Assembly (NCBI GenBank): GCA_965243345.1 | Contig: CBDEUR010000003.1 | Span: 1,054,001-1,118,000 of the forward strand | Direction of reading: 5' to 3' | Length of the DNA: 64,000 bases | Origin: Bin52 sp965243345 | Lineage (GTDB): Bacteria; Pseudomonadota; Alphaproteobacteria; Thalassobaculales; Thalassobaculaceae | Shown: piece after piece, positions 63,906 through 64,000 of the stretch | Layout of the letters: each line of letters begins with the position of its first letter | How positions within the stretch are numbered: position 1 is the stretch's first letter | The notes under the pieces: generated by a model | What the model saw: the letters and a program-made list of their open reading frames with translations, nothing else | The model's database searches: none | Told to the model about the DNA's origin: nothing | Program-made: the position numbers and the translations under genes

Positions 63906-64000
63906 TTAGCGGGCCGGAACGATGTAGACCGGGCCGAGCTTGTCCAGCCTGCGGACAACGAAGTGCCATGCAGGGCCAGAGTTGAGCGTGAAGCCGAACC
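63906..64000 (-). CDS. possible C-terminal end of a protein entering from the right
   Basis: On the minus strand the frame reads FGFTLNSGPAWHFVVRRLDK and continues to a stop at 63906 through GPVYIVPAR. The sequence is protein-like in composition, but only 30 residues are in the window. I do not recognise it. Confidence 0.3.
   Translation of the reverse strand, partial: FGFTLNSGPAWHFVVRRLDKLGPVYIVPAR

Overview
The window is high-GC, densely packed bacterial chromosome, apart from one AT-richer patch near 53.8-55.75 kb and the region after 62.4 kb. Four features point to a proteobacterium, most likely an alphaproteobacterium: a soxBDAG sarcosine oxidase operon, a SUF operon led by an Rrf2 regulator, an intracellular PHB depolymerase, and paired phosphotransferase/DUF6285 genes. 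This is inference from gene content. The glnS gene is somewhat unusual for that class. I found no rRNA, tRNA, CRISPR array, prophage or replication origin.

Left part (0-24.4 kb). A minus-strand sarcosine oxidase operon (soxB-D-A-G plus a coupled GNAT gene) is followed by an SPFH/NfeD membrane pair, a nitroreductase that keeps the iodotyrosine deiodinase triad, and an HD phosphohydrolase. A tight plus-strand operon at 10.9-17.6 kb holds an M14 carboxypeptidase, an ArsC-like protein, an M81/MlrC protein, a three-part flavin/[2Fe-2S] amine dehydrogenase of the HcnABC/opine oxidase type, and a DUF1194 protein. Then come an enolase-superfamily dehydratase with an SMP-30 lactonase, a DUF6635-like membrane protein, a cytochrome P450, a MazEF-type toxin-antitoxin pair, the 3' remnant of a second P450, and a DMT exporter.

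Middle part (24.4-51.4 kb). sufR-sufB-C-D-S-T-A is a complete Fe-S assembly operon without sufE, and glnS converges on it. Next is a plus-strand catabolic operon (double-hotdog thioesterase, MFS, amidase, amidohydrolase, enoyl-CoA hydratase). It meets a minus-strand operon (DapA-like aldolase, acyl-CoA dehydrogenase, APH kinase, DUF6285) tail to tail. PHB depolymerase follows, then a GST / split transketolase / sulfatase operon, a DUF488 gene, an MDR oxidoreductase, and an alpha/beta hydrolase with a 3-hydroxyisobutyrate dehydrogenase-like gene. Most of this is uptake and breakdown of organic acids, amides and amines.

Right part (51.5-64 kb) is the plastic region. An alpha/beta hydrolase, a glutaredoxin-DinB fusion and an MFS gene were once a single set. 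A segment of about 1.65 kb was tandemly duplicated, with a GCC microhomology at the junction. The second copy then decayed: its hydrolase lost its middle to an AT-richer island carrying an IS66 transposase remnant and an orphan secreted six-cysteine protein, and its glutaredoxin-DinB gene is frameshifted. Beyond lie a HlyD adaptor, a DEDDh exonuclease, an amidase coupled to a hydrolase lacking the usual nucleophile, a wrecked IS256 transposase and a frameshifted HTH antitoxin. The most distinctive items are the glutaredoxin-DinB fusion and its duplication, the orphan secreted protein in the island, and the deiodinase-like flavoprotein.
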